From the NCBI GenBank assembly GCA_002839185.1, contig PGXO01000002.1, positions 62,001 to 126,000 of the forward strand: DNA of 64,000 bases. The letters are read 5' to 3'. Made by a program: the position numbers and the translations under genes. Positions 1-8,626 of this stretch are shown one piece after another (within the stretch, counting starts at the first letter, position 1; every line of letters starts with the position of its first letter). The notes under the pieces are model-generated. The model did no database searches. It saw only the letters and a list, made by a program, of their open reading frames with translations, and was not told where the DNA came from. This DNA is from Synergistetes bacterium HGW-Synergistetes-1. GTDB lineage: Bacteria > Synergistota > Synergistia > Synergistales > Synergistaceae.

Positions 1-612
1 CCCCAGAGCACCCTTGTTGCTCATCGCGCTAGGGTTGAAGAGGCTCTCTGTCTTTGCTATGCTTACAGACAGGTCTGTCGGAACGTTGTATTTAGCGCTG
101 TAGAAAACAAGAGCAGAAGCCTCTCTCCATGCTATCTGAGGAGATATTTTTGTGTTGATGGATCTGATGAAGGTCGCAATATTTGCTACCTTACGTTGTT
201 TGTTGGCAGGCATTTTGTTTAGCTCTTTCAAGGTTGAATCTGGATGGTTGCCTATCCATTTGTCAATATGCTCGGGAGCAAGACCCATCTTACCCAACGC
301 GTTCACAACTGAAACGTCAAGTCCTTTAAGAAATCTGCTGGTATTGGTATCTTCGCCTGAGGCGGCGCGTGGAAGTGCGATCTCTCTCTTTTTTACTGAA
401 GATGTAGTTTTTACTACAAGCTTGCCCTCATCGTTTTTTGTTTCATATGTGGTCGTGATGATGGCTCCTTCAGCAGAGGTGTTGCTTAATGTTTTATTGG
501 CTGGCACGCTGCATAGTCCCGTATTGGGAGAAAGGACCACTGTTGTTAATACAAACAGCAACGCGACTGCCTGCGGAATAAAGATCTTCCGCATTTTCCA
601 TATCTTTCGCAT
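1..612 (-). CDS. Exported lytic transglycosylase (partial, C-terminus beyond window)
   Basis: Reading the minus strand from an ATG at 612 gives 204 codons that run off the window start. A basic N-terminus and hydrophobic stretch (about residues 1-33) form a signal peptide, so the protein should act in the periplasm. After a low-complexity linker the sequence reaches the SLT-domain hallmark: Glu-Ser at 189-190, then N-P-x-A and G-A-x-G, the catalytic Glu region of soluble lytic transglycosylases that cleave peptidoglycan glycan strands. The start is set by an AGGAGGT ribosome-binding site just upstream (613-623). Only the beginning of the catalytic domain is visible, so subfamily cannot be assigned. 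The frame on the opposite strand here has no recognisable protein signature. Confidence 0.8.
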   Translation of the reverse strand, partial: MRKIWKMRKIFIPQAVALLFVLTTVVLSPNTGLCSVPANKTLSNTSAEGAIITTTYETKNDEGKLVVKTTSSVKKREIALPRAASGEDTNTSRFLKGLDVSVVNALGKMGLAPEHIDKWIGNHPDSTLKELNKMPANKQRKVANIATFIRSINTKISPQIAWREASALVFYSAKYNVPTDLSVSIAKTESLFNPSAMSNKGALG

Positions 613-832
613 GATTACCTCCTTGCGTGTCGGGGACTGTAAGAGTGAAAAGGTTCTGAATATTCACCCAAACAGGTACTCTTTGCGCACGGATTATAAT
701 AACCGAGAGGCAATATAAGTCAAGCGATTTTCATACATATCAGAAATATTTAAACTAAAAGAAGATAATGCTTACAATATATATTATAATAAAATATAAT
801 TTGGGTAAAAAACATTAAAAAAGAAGATTAAT

Positions 833-1714
833 TTATTTACTATTATCGCATGCGAGAGTAATTATTCCGCTGAAAAGGATCAATACCCCCAGCGATCCAA
901 TCAGAGAGAGTCGTTCACCAAGCAGCAAGGCAGAGAGCAGCCAGGCGGTCATAGGTTCCGAGAGGGAGAGGGTGTATGCCTTCCCGAGGGTTATCTTCTC
1001 TATACCCTTTGTAAAAAGAGAAAATGGAAGTATCGTTGTAAAGACCGAGAGGATGATAACGCAGATCATGCCTCTGAGTTCAAAGATCCATGAAATATCG
1101 CCGGTTATCAGCCAAGGCAGCGCCATGACAGCGCTTAGCATGGAGATCAGGGAGACCGTTTCAACAGGATCCCTCTTTCCAATTATCCTCAGTCCTGCTC
1201 CTTCCATCGCATAAGAGAGCGCGGCTCCGAAGGCAAGAATTGCCCCGGGGATGCTGACAGAGCTGAAATTGCTGTTGCCGGCTGCCACTAGCAGAAAACA
1301 TCCTGTTATGGCAAGCAGGGTCGAGATGAACCATCTGGGTGAAAGGCATTCTTTGAAAAAAAACCTGCCCAGTATCCCGGCGAGGACAGGAGCTGATCCT
1401 ATCGCCACCATGGTGCCGATCGCGACTCCGGTGAGCCTCACTGCAGAGAAGAAGGCAAACTGGTATGCAGTCAGACCTAAAGCGGCAATAAGAATGCCTG
1501 TCCAGTTCCATTTTTCCCCGCTAATGATCTTTTTGCGACAAAAAAAAGTCCATATCAATAAGAGAAGCCCCGCCCCGAAGACCCTAGCTGAACCTATCGT
1601 CAGGGGTGTGGCATTTTCAGGCGCAAGTGCCTGTACAGTTCCTGTCATGCCCCAGCACATTCCTGCCGCTACGACATAAAGCCCGCCCTTAAATTCTTCA
1701 CTTTTGGATTTCAT
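833..1714 (-). CDS. DMT-superfamily (EamA) membrane transporter
   Basis: A 293-residue, highly hydrophobic protein with about ten predicted membrane segments arranged as two EamA repeats, the usual size for drug/metabolite exporters. The first repeat opens with a GGLYVVAAGMCWGMTGT-type segment typical of the family. Inner-membrane location is expected; the substrate (amino acid, metabolite or drug) cannot be told from sequence. An in-frame extension up to 1861 exists, but the start at 1714 is preferred: it has GGGGAG and AGGA upstream and the extension adds Lys/Tyr-rich sequence not seen in the family. It is transcribed away from the aminotransferase at 1893. Confidence 0.8.
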   Translation of the reverse strand: MKSKSEEFKGGLYVVAAGMCWGMTGTVQALAPENATPLTIGSARVFGAGLLLLIWTFFCRKKIISGEKWNWTGILIAALGLTAYQFAFFSAVRLTGVAIGTMVAIGSAPVLAGILGRFFFKECLSPRWFISTLLAITGCFLLVAAGNSNFSSVSIPGAILAFGAALSYAMEGAGLRIIGKRDPVETVSLISMLSAVMALPWLITGDISWIFELRGMICVIILSVFTTILPFSLFTKGIEKITLGKAYTLSLSEPMTAWLLSALLLGERLSLIGSLGVLILFSGIITLACDNSK

Positions 1715-1892
1715 TTTCCTGATGTCTCCCCTGCTTTTCTCACAGCAGAAGTATTCTAGCAGAAAGAAAAGAGTGTGTATCTTTTTTATCTGCGGAGCGG
1801 TATTTGAAGGCAGAAAATAGATCCATATCATATAATATGTTTGATATTTAATGAGTTTCAAAGAAAGCTGAAATATGACTGGAGGTCAAATG

Positions 1893-3050
1893 ATGATTCC
1901 CACAAAAAAACTTGTTATGATACCGGGCCCCGTACCTGTCTCGCCAAGCGTGCTCCAGAAACTTGGAAGCGAAGTCAAGGCACACACAGATCCGGATTTC
2001 ATCGCCGAATTCCAGTGCCTTCTTGCTGAACTGAGATCGATCATGAACTGCGACGGGATAGCCTTCCTTGTGGCAGGTTCAGGGACCATGGGAATGGAAA
2101 TGGCGATAGCAAATATTGCTGGTGAGAAGGACAAGGTGCTGGTCTGTTCAAACGGACATTTCGGAGACCGTTACATCTCAATCTGTAAAAACAGGGGCCT
2201 GGACATTACGCCCATGGAGGCGAAGTGGGGAAAATCGGTAACAACGGAGGAAGTTGACAGCGAACTCTCAAAAGGAGGCTATACTGTCGCAGTTGTTACC
2301 CACGTTGAAACATCAACGGGCGTCGAGCTTCCTCTTGAGGAAATGGCGAAAATGATGAAAGAAAAACACCCCGAGGTCCTTTTTGTTGTTGACGGAGTGG
2401 CTGCCGGCGGCGGTGTTGAAGCTGACATGGCCTGGGGTATAGATGTTTATTTCACCTGCACTCAGAAGGCATTTTGCTCTGTCCCCGGAATGGCGATAGT
2501 CTGGGCCGGACAGAGGGCGCTGAAAAAACGCGAAGAGATGGGATCCATCAGGGAATCATACATAGATTACGCACGCTGGATACCTGTTATGACAGATACC
2601 AAGAAATATTGGGGCACTCCTGCGGTCAACAACATCGCAGCTCTCAAAGAATCTGTAAGGATCATGCTGGAAGAGGGACTTGAGGAGAGATACCGTCGTC
2701 ACAGGGATCATGCCGGCCTTGTAGTTGAAGCCATGGCCGCTATAGGATTCAGGCCTCTTGCCGAAAATGGATATCGCTCCCCGACCCTTTCTATCTTCCT
2801 CTATCCAGAAAAAATGCCGGTGGACGACGCCTCTTTCCGTGCCGCCTGTGCAGATGAGGGAGCGCTACTGGCAGGATGCCTCGGAGAATATGCAGGAAAA
2901 GGGTTTAGGATGGGACACATGGGAAATCTTGACAAGCACATGCTTGTATCGGGAATTGCCGCTATAGAACGAGCCGCAATTTCATGCGGCCTTGATGTTA
3001 AGCCGGGTGCTGCCCTTGCCGTCCTGCAGCTTGGACTGGCAGGGAAATAG
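1893..3050 (+). CDS. Class V aminotransferase (alanine-glyoxylate / serine-pyruvate type)
   Basis: A 385-residue PLP-dependent fold-type I enzyme. The N-terminal MIPGPVPVSP and HTDPDF motifs and the lysine at about residue 192 (in CTQKAF) that should bind PLP match the alanine-glyoxylate/serine-pyruvate/purine-catabolic PucG group. It would transfer an amino group between a small amino acid and glyoxylate or pyruvate in the cytoplasm; the exact substrate pair is not determinable. The start at 1893 is chosen because GGAGGT lies 7 nt upstream; ATGs at 1890 and 1875 are alternatives. With glyA at 13 kb it may belong to glycine/serine interconversion, but the two are not in one operon. Confidence 0.85.
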   Translation: MIPTKKLVMIPGPVPVSPSVLQKLGSEVKAHTDPDFIAEFQCLLAELRSIMNCDGIAFLVAGSGTMGMEMAIANIAGEKDKVLVCSNGHFGDRYISICKNRGLDITPMEAKWGKSVTTEEVDSELSKGGYTVAVVTHVETSTGVELPLEEMAKMMKEKHPEVLFVVDGVAAGGGVEADMAWGIDVYFTCTQKAFCSVPGMAIVWAGQRALKKREEMGSIRESYIDYARWIPVMTDTKKYWGTPAVNNIAALKESVRIMLEEGLEERYRRHRDHAGLVVEAMAAIGFRPLAENGYRSPTLSIFLYPEKMPVDDASFRAACADEGALLAGCLGEYAGKGFRMGHMGNLDKHMLVSGIAAIERAAISCGLDVKPGAALAVLQLGLAGK

Positions 3051-3131
3051 CCAGGGCGATACTTACTGGTCAGTCTGCCTCCGAACTGAGGAAAAGTATT
3101 AACACCGATAACTTAAACAAGAAGAAAGGTA

Positions 3132-3165
3132 ACGGGAACCGCAGCAGAGTTCCCATTACTTATTT
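3132..3165. terminator. Weak hairpin between convergent genes
   Basis: Arms GGGAAC (3134-3139) and GTTCCC (3149-3154) form a short hairpin in the gap between the convergent aminotransferase and YhcH-family genes. T-rich sequence follows on the plus strand, but the run is interrupted, so termination is only plausible. Confidence 0.35.
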
Positions 3166-3616
3166 ACCAGGGAAGTTTAACAACGATCTTGCGTATCCGG
3201 GAGGGAGTTTTGCCTGAACTCACTCCGGGCTGGTGTCCGTCAAAGGGGGAGAGAAGCATCATCATGCCTTTTTCCAGCCTGAACATCTGGCCGCTGCCGG
3301 AGTAGAAGGTAATATCACTTACTGGGTCGTATTCGGCTGTCTCCCTGAGAGCTCCAAGCGGGGAATACCCCACCAGCTCTTCACCATCCATTACTATCTG
3401 CAGATCCCAGAATGTCCGGTGTGATTCAAAGGGAACTTCCTCTGCACCCCGGGTCTCATACTCACCGAACCGGAGGTCCAGAGCACCGGGCTCCATATTC
3501 TTTATCTCTTCAAACGACCTTGATCCGACAGCTTCAAGAAAGGGTATGAGGAAATTTGACTCCGGAATCATTTTCGGAGCGTACCTGATGAAGTTTTCTA
3601 TGCTGTCATAAAGCAT
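3164..3616 (-). CDS. YhcH/YjgK/YiaL family protein (DUF386 cupin)
   Basis: A 150-residue cupin-like protein of the YhcH/YjgK/YiaL family. The family signatures are visible: an E-x-H-R-T-F-W-D-L-Q-I-V block near the middle, a G-x-E-x-x-G-Y turn, and the closing F-x-x-D-x-H-Q-P followed by I-R-K-I-V-V-K-L. Family members bind a metal ion and act in sugar-acid or sialic-acid catabolism or as the beta subunit of evolved beta-galactosidase. No sugar genes lie nearby, so the substrate is unknown. GGGAGG lies 9 nt before the ATG. It sits 27 bp downstream of the ABC-F gene on the same strand and may be co-transcribed. Confidence 0.8.
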   Translation of the reverse strand: MLYDSIENFIRYAPKMIPESNFLIPFLEAVGSRSFEEIKNMEPGALDLRFGEYETRGAEEVPFESHRTFWDLQIVMDGEELVGYSPLGALRETAEYDPVSDITFYSGSGQMFRLEKGMMMLLSPFDGHQPGVSSGKTPSRIRKIVVKLPW

Positions 3617-3643
3617 TAATTGCAGCCTCCCGTCTTTTGCCAG

Positions 3644-5584
3644 CTATTTTATCGATTCTATTTTTGCCGCAAGCTCCTCCCAGAGTGGGTAGTTCTCTTC
3701 AAGGCGCTTCTCAGTATCTTTCAGTTCTATCATAAGTAACTGCACTTTAGTCGAATCATCGAGGACCTCAGGTTCGCACAGAAGCCCGGATATCTCCTCT
3801 TTACGCTTTTCATCTTTTTCTATCATTTTCTCAATTGGTGATAGTCTGTCTTTAATGGCTTTTCTCTCGCGGTAGATCCTGTTGCGTTCTTCCGCTTCGA
3901 TCCTTTTTTGTTCTTTTGATCTCTCTGCCTGAGACTGATCGGTTTTTTCGTTTTCGTCGTTTTCACTCTCAGCGGTTGTTTGCATCGTTCTTTTCTCTAT
4001 GAACCAGGAATAGTTGCCCGGATAGTCGTACAGACGGCCGTCCCTGATCTCTATAACTCTTTCCACGAGGTCATCCAGGAACGCGCGGTCGTGGGAGACG
4101 ATGATTATCGTACCGCCGTACTCAAGGAGCGCTTTCTGAAATAGTTCCTTTGTGGCATAGTCAAGGTGATTGGTAGGTTCGTCAAGGATCAGGAGGTTTG
4201 ATTCTGAGAGGAGCATCTTCAGCAGGCCTACCCTCGATTTTTCTCCTCCCGACAGGACAGATATTGGCTTGTGTATATCGTCTCCGGAAAAAAGGAATGC
4301 TCCCAGAAGATTGCGCTTTGCCCCCTCCAGCATCTTTGAGCCTGTATTATTTATTTCCTGCCATATAGTATTGCTGTAATCAAGGTTCTGAGCGCTTTCC
4401 TGTGAAAAATATGCTTTTTTTACGTTCAGTCCGTATGTGACGGCCCCGCTTGTTGGCCCTTCCGACAGGTTCATCAGTCTGAGGAGGGTTGATTTCCCTG
4501 CTCCGTTTATGCCGACCAGAGCCAGCCTTTCTCCCCTTTGGACAGTTAGTTCAAGGTCCTCAAAAACAGTCTTCCTGCCGTATTTTTTTGTCAGGTTTTT
4601 GCAAGACAAGACCTCGTAACCGCTTCTTGGAGAATCAGGGAACTTAAAGTGAACGCTTTTTGAGGGTCCCTCGAGTTCTGTTATCTCCATCTTCTCGAGC
4701 TGCCTTATCCTGCTTTGCACCTGTGTGGCTTTGGTCGCTTTATACCTGAACCTCTCAACGAAGCGCTGGATATTTTCGATCTTTTCCTTCTGCTGTTCCC
4801 ATTCTGCTTCAAGCCTCTCCCGACGTTCTTCACGTTCCTTAAGGAACTTTTCGTAGCCGCAGGAATAAAGGTTGATCCTGCCCCCCGTAAGCTCCGCGAC
4901 GGATGTGACCATTTTATCGAGAAACCTCCGGTCGTGGGATACTGCAATGATAGTACCCCTGAAATCTTTCAGCCAGTTTTCCAGCCACTCCATGCTCTCT
5001 GTGTCAAGGTGGTTGGTGGGCTCGTCGAGCAGGAGAATATCAGGCCGGGAGAGAAGCAGAGCGGCAAGAGCCACGCGCATCTTCCAACCTCCGGAAAACT
5101 CTGAGGTCATGCGTACCGCATCCTCTTCGGGGCGGAATCCCAGTCCCTTCAGGACCTGTTTTGCCTCAACATCAAAGCCGAATCCTCCATTTGCCTCGAA
5201 CTCTCTCTGCAGGCGTTCATGAACGGCAAGCATCGACCGCAGTTCCTGTGAGTTTTCATCAAGGGAGGCCATGATATGCTCTGTTTCAGAGAGCCTAGCG
5301 GCAAGATCCTCAAGTCCTGCGCGCCTTTTGAGGTAGTCAAGGAGCGGCATTTCGTCTATCTCCACCAGGTCCTGCGGAAGATAGCCGACCCTATGGTCCC
5401 TGGGTATGGTCAGGCTGCCCCCGTCATATTCCGTCTCACCGGCGATGACACGGAGCAGGGTAGTTTTTCCTGCTCCGTTGTCACCGACAAGCCCTATCCT
5501 GCTCTTGGGGGTTATAAACCAGCTTATCCTGTCAAGGACTATATTCTCTTTAAAATTTACCTGGAGATCTTTTATCTCGATCAG
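3644..5584 (-). CDS. ABC-F family ATPase (ribosome-associated), apparent CTG start
   Basis: A 646-residue soluble protein with two ABC domains and no membrane segments. The first Walker A is at residues 34-41 (GDNGAGKT) and the second at about 358-365 (GINGAGKS). Both halves have an SGG signature (FSGGWKMRVA, LSGGEKSRVG) and a DEPTNHLD Walker B, the ABC-F hallmark. A charged coiled coil follows the second domain. ABC-F proteins act on ribosomes as translation factors or antibiotic-protection factors. The first Walker A lies upstream of every ATG, GTG or TTG in this frame. The only SD-linked initiator is CTG at 5584 (GGGAGGT 8 nt upstream), preceded closely by an in-frame TAA. Without that start the protein would lose its first nucleotide-binding site. 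Confidence 0.85.
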   Translation of the reverse strand: MIEIKDLQVNFKENIVLDRISWFITPKSRIGLVGDNGAGKTTLLRVIAGETEYDGGSLTIPRDHRVGYLPQDLVEIDEMPLLDYLKRRAGLEDLAARLSETEHIMASLDENSQELRSMLAVHERLQREFEANGGFGFDVEAKQVLKGLGFRPEEDAVRMTSEFSGGWKMRVALAALLLSRPDILLLDEPTNHLDTESMEWLENWLKDFRGTIIAVSHDRRFLDKMVTSVAELTGGRINLYSCGYEKFLKEREERRERLEAEWEQQKEKIENIQRFVERFRYKATKATQVQSRIRQLEKMEITELEGPSKSVHFKFPDSPRSGYEVLSCKNLTKKYGRKTVFEDLELTVQRGERLALVGINGAGKSTLLRLMNLSEGPTSGAVTYGLNVKKAYFSQESAQNLDYSNTIWQEINNTGSKMLEGAKRNLLGAFLFSGDDIHKPISVLSGGEKSRVGLLKMLLSESNLLILDEPTNHLDYATKELFQKALLEYGGTIIIVSHDRAFLDDLVERVIEIRDGRLYDYPGNYSWFIEKRTMQTTAESENDENEKTDQSQAERSKEQKRIEAEERNRIYRERKAIKDRLSPIEKMIEKDEKRKEEISGLLCEPEVLDDSTKVQLLMIELKDTEKRLEENYPLWEELAAKIESIK

Positions 5585-5592
5585 TTTATGTT

Positions 5593-5599
5593 ACCTCCC
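5593..5599 (-). promoter_or_regulatory. Ribosome-binding site that fixes a CTG start
   Basis: GGGAGGT on the minus strand, 8 nt upstream of CTG at 5584-5582. An in-frame TAA falls inside and just after this site, so translation cannot begin further upstream. No ATG, GTG or TTG occurs in frame until 5365, beyond the Walker A motif. Confidence 0.7.
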
Positions 5600-5655
5600 G
5601 AATTATCAGCGAACACCGGATATTATATAGTAAATATTGGTTTAGGCAGAAATTA

Positions 5656-6183
5656 TCAGGATAAATGTTTATCCAGGGCCTTCCTGTGGTGCTCCGCCGA
5701 TCCGTCTGAAAAGCATACCAGCCTGACCTCTTCGATCGCATCATGCTCCCTGAGGAACGAAATGATGGTCATGACAGCAATATCGGCGGCAAGGTCCGGA
5801 GGAAAGCGGTAGACGCCGGTGGAGATCGCGGGGAATGCAACTGTTTTTGCCCCGACGCGGAGAGCCTCTTTAAGGCTGTTCCTGTAAGCATTTGCTAAAA
5901 TTTTTTCTTCATTCGAGTTCCCGCCCCTCCAGACGGGTCCGACTGTGTGTATGACAAATTTTGCAGGAAGTCTGTATGCAGCAGTGGTCTTGGCCTCTCC
6001 CGGCGGGCAGCCCCCAAGTCCCGAGCATTCAGCGAGAAGTTCGGGACCGGCAGCCCTGTGGATCGCGCCGTCTACGCCCCCTCCTCCGAGGAGGGTGCTG
6101 TTTGCCGCGTTAACTAAGGCATCGGTCTCTTCCTTTGTTATGTCGCCCTTTATTACTGTGATCTTTGATCTTATTTCTTTCAT
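5656..6183 (-). CDS. Macrodomain protein (O-acetyl-ADP-ribose deacetylase, YmdB-like)
   Basis: A 175-residue single-domain protein. The N-terminal GDIT...DALVNAANSTLLGGGGVDGAIHRAAG-type region is the ADP-ribose-binding core of YmdB-like macrodomains: Asn-Ala-Ala-Asn at the binding pocket, then the glycine-rich GGGGVDGAIH loop. Further on are VGPVWRGG and AISTGVYRFP. Family members remove acetyl from O-acetyl-ADP-ribose or ADP-ribose from proteins. AGGAGG lies 6 nt before the ATG. It precedes the ABC-F gene on the same strand; the 70-bp spacing leaves co-transcription possible. Confidence 0.85.
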   Translation of the reverse strand: MKEIRSKITVIKGDITKEETDALVNAANSTLLGGGGVDGAIHRAAGPELLAECSGLGGCPPGEAKTTAAYRLPAKFVIHTVGPVWRGGNSNEEKILANAYRNSLKEALRVGAKTVAFPAISTGVYRFPPDLAADIAVMTIISFLREHDAIEEVRLVCFSDGSAEHHRKALDKHLS

Positions 6184-6261
6184 TTTGTCCTCCTCTTTCT
6201 TTCTTTTATAATATCAGCTATTTCAGCTGTCTTGCAGGTGAAAATCGTTGTAATGAGATTG

Positions 6262-6331
6262 CAAAAAAAGGAAGGCCCTGTTTTGTAAAATTGTAACGGA
6301 GAGTTACAAAAACACAAAAGGGGGTCCTTCC
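6262..6331 (-). terminator. Rho-independent terminator of the choloylglycine-hydrolase-like gene
   Basis: A long imperfect hairpin, with GGAAGG at 6270 pairing with CCTTCC at 6326-6331 and inner arms TTGTAAC (6291-6297) and GTTACAA (6303-6309). On the minus strand it is followed by a run of seven T (6263-6269). It lies 31 bp past the stop of the gene at 6362. Confidence 0.75.
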
Positions 6332-6361
6332 GGCAGAGTCTGTTTTATCTCAGTTTTAGTT

Positions 6362-7417
6362 TTAGAGCTGGTCCTCCCCGAGGAATTCGAACGGCTTCGC
6401 CGGCTCGAAGTACGCTGACGCATCCCCGGCAAAAAAACGTCCATTTTGTGTAACAAGCACCTTGACCGGGGCTCCCTTCGAGAAGTTCACCTTCTTCATG
6501 TCCACCCAGAATAAGCTGGGCTCCAGGGCCGACTCGAAGTAGAATACACGGTTCTTCTGGTCAGAGACGGTGCGCCACAGGGTAGAAGAGATGTTTGGAT
6601 GATCAGGTGTGGTGATGCCCAGGGGGACGGATGTATTCCTTATCACGCTGAAAGTGCCTGCCACGGCCATTTGTATGTTCGCCGTCTTAGGAATAGCGTC
6701 CAGATAGAAAGAGGCACGGACGAAACGGTCGGCTGAGCGATTGGTCCCCGGCAGCATAGACAGTCCGCCGATCTCTTTCCAGTAGGAGTTCAGCGCGAGC
6801 TGTTGATCATAGAGGGGAGAGTTCGTCATAACGACATATTCCCTGCCGTGATGTATAAGAAGTTTGCCCCCGACGTATTCTAAGATGGCGCTGTCGCCGG
6901 TTGGGTCTGAAAGTGCCAGATGACAGTCCGCCAGTCCGCCGCGTCCGGGCATTTCCCCGGTGATGACGGTGAATTCTTCCCTGGCCAGGATCTTGACCGC
7001 CTCTTCAACTGTAGCGAAGCTGTCAAGTACATACTGGGGCCATGCGGAAAGGCTCATAAGAGGTTTTCCGGATGACGGATCGGGATATTCGGATTCGGCC
7101 AACCAAAGTATATTGGCGACCAGTCCCTTCTCATTCATTCCCTCCGAAGTTGCGGCATCGTAGACAGAGACGATCACGCTGCCGTACTTGGATCTCCACT
7201 TGAAAGGCGCGTCGTTAAATCTTCCGTCCCGTTCTATACCCTTGGGGAAGATCCACAGTTTAGTCTTCATGTCCATGTCCTTCCAGTCCATGGTCCTTCC
7301 AGTAAGGATCGTATTCTCTGGGCCATGGTACACCACACGGGAACACGCTTCGGCTTTGGGAGCTATGACACATGAAAAGGTAAGAAGTCCGCATGCAAGA
7401 GCCGTTATCAATTTCAT
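6362..7417 (-). CDS. Exported Ntn-hydrolase, choloylglycine hydrolase / penicillin V acylase family
   Basis: A 351-residue protein with a signal peptide (residues 1-24, ending KAEA) followed directly by Cys25-Ser-Arg. Exposure of Cys25 by signal cleavage would create the N-terminal nucleophile of linear-amide C-N hydrolases (bile-salt hydrolase, penicillin V acylase, Gram-negative AHL acylases). The following GRTMDWKDM segment fits the family's Arg/Asp active-site region. It should cleave an amide bond in the periplasm; bile salts, acyl-homoserine lactones or penicillin V cannot be separated by eye. The start at 7417 has GGAGGT 9 nt upstream; an extension to 7534 would bury the signal peptide. 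The gene lies 121 bp downstream of an outer-membrane barrel on the same strand. Confidence 0.8.
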   Translation of the reverse strand: MKLITALACGLLTFSCVIAPKAEACSRVVYHGPENTILTGRTMDWKDMDMKTKLWIFPKGIERDGRFNDAPFKWRSKYGSVIVSVYDAATSEGMNEKGLVANILWLAESEYPDPSSGKPLMSLSAWPQYVLDSFATVEEAVKILAREEFTVITGEMPGRGGLADCHLALSDPTGDSAILEYVGGKLLIHHGREYVVMTNSPLYDQQLALNSYWKEIGGLSMLPGTNRSADRFVRASFYLDAIPKTANIQMAVAGTFSVIRNTSVPLGITTPDHPNISSTLWRTVSDQKNRVFYFESALEPSLFWVDMKKVNFSKGAPVKVLVTQNGRFFAGDASAYFEPAKPFEFLGEDQL

Positions 7418-7538
7418 TCGCAAAACACCTCCGATGATTTTGGATTGTCCCGTCATAATGTTTTTTATAAAAATCTTCAAAGCAATATTAGCAAAAATAG
7501 AATGCGGCGGGGCGGAAGAAAATGGACGCAGCATTACC

Positions 7539-8300
7539 TCAAAATTTCCAAGTGAAGCCTATGAAAAATCCGTCATTATAAGTGTCCATCACAAAGCCGT
7601 CATTTTCATAATCGACATAAAGATAACGGTATCCGACTTCTAAGGATGTCCTGTCAGAAAGCCTCCACGACAGATCTACCATTCCTTCCCAGGTAAAATC
7701 CGATCCGAGACCGAAACCGCCCCCGTTGGCCATTGCAACAAATGCCAGATTTGGAGAGAGATCTTTCGTGAAGCGGAAGCCAACGATCGGGTCCAGCCAG
7801 GATTCGGTTTCGCTGTAGTGCCTTAAGGGGACCGACACGGTTCTGAAAGTAAGATCGCTGTTGATATTCCAATATCTCAAACCTGCAAAAACGTCAAGAG
7901 AGGACGACTCCCATTCCTTTACGCGCAAACCCCACGCGGCCTGAAGGCGGGTCATCTTAACGCCGATGTCAGTGAACATAGCGGCGGAAACCTGCTCGGT
8001 GTCCGAGAGATCAAGATACATGCCGTCGAAAAAGAAATACTGGTTTCCCTTGCGTCCCTGTAAGGCCACCATCCCGGTGGTTTTCATGTCCGAAAGGATC
8101 TCGGAGAAGCTCAAGCTTATGCGGCCCTTGTGCCCCCTTACTCCCACCGTACCGTTGAGGCCGGAAAACCAGACGTAGGGAGTTGCGGAAAAAGTCCATT
8201 CAGAAGTCTCCTCGTTTTCAGCCGCATGCAAAGGAGAAAAGGGGCAAAGAAGAGAAAAAATAAACAAAAACAAGAGAAAAATACAGCCTGATCGTTTCAT
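7539..8300 (-). CDS. Outer-membrane beta-barrel protein
   Basis: A 253-residue protein with a signal peptide (residues 1 to about 27, ending LHA-A) and alternating amphipathic strands rich in Trp and Tyr. It ends in a strand closing with Phe (FFIGFTWKF), the usual C-terminal recognition residue for insertion by the Bam complex. This makes an 8-stranded or similar barrel in the outer membrane likely. No enzyme motif was seen. The start at 8300 is preferred because GGGAG lies 8 nt upstream; a GTG at 8309 is too close to that site. Its position just before the choloylglycine-hydrolase-like gene suggests a shared transcript. Confidence 0.7.
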   Translation of the reverse strand: MKRSGCIFLLFLFIFSLLCPFSPLHAAENEETSEWTFSATPYVWFSGLNGTVGVRGHKGRISLSFSEILSDMKTTGMVALQGRKGNQYFFFDGMYLDLSDTEQVSAAMFTDIGVKMTRLQAAWGLRVKEWESSSLDVFAGLRYWNINSDLTFRTVSVPLRHYSETESWLDPIVGFRFTKDLSPNLAFVAMANGGGFGLGSDFTWEGMVDLSWRLSDRTSLEVGYRYLYVDYENDGFVMDTYNDGFFIGFTWKF

Positions 8301-8626
8301 TAGCCACACTCCCTTTAGAAAAATCAGTTGCTTCTTAACCGGAAATTATGCTGTGATGTCTGGGAATCTAACATTTTGATCGGTTTGTATTTTTTATTTG
8401 CACGCTAGTCTTTTATACACTTTTTTCACGGAAAAGACCATCTATTGTTTCACGATGAGTGCGGACATTTTTTTGTAAAAACTATTGTCTATTGCATAAA
8501 ATAACAAATTTACAGTTTTTGACTGATAATCTATAGAGCTAAGCAAAAAAATACGCTTGTCATAGTGCTTATAAAGTGATATAAACCAACAGTGATATTT
8601 TTATTTTACCCTTGGGGGGATGTTGG
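8301..8626. other. Divergent promoter region, no gene
   Basis: A 326-bp A+T-rich gap between the divergent outer-membrane-protein and glnN genes. It holds the glnN promoter candidate at 8557-8585. No open reading frame with a ribosome-binding site and no obvious structured RNA was seen. Confidence 0.6.
8557..8585 (+). promoter_or_regulatory. Sigma-70-type promoter for glnN
   Basis: TTGTCA (8557-8562) and TATAAA (8580-8585) are separated by 17 bp, about 40 bp before the glnN start codon. Confidence 0.55.

Noticed and set aside
152-718. 188-codon frame on the plus strand at the window start
   Set aside because: It lies opposite the lytic transglycosylase frame, which has a signal peptide, a ribosome-binding site and the catalytic Glu motif; the plus-strand frame has none of these.
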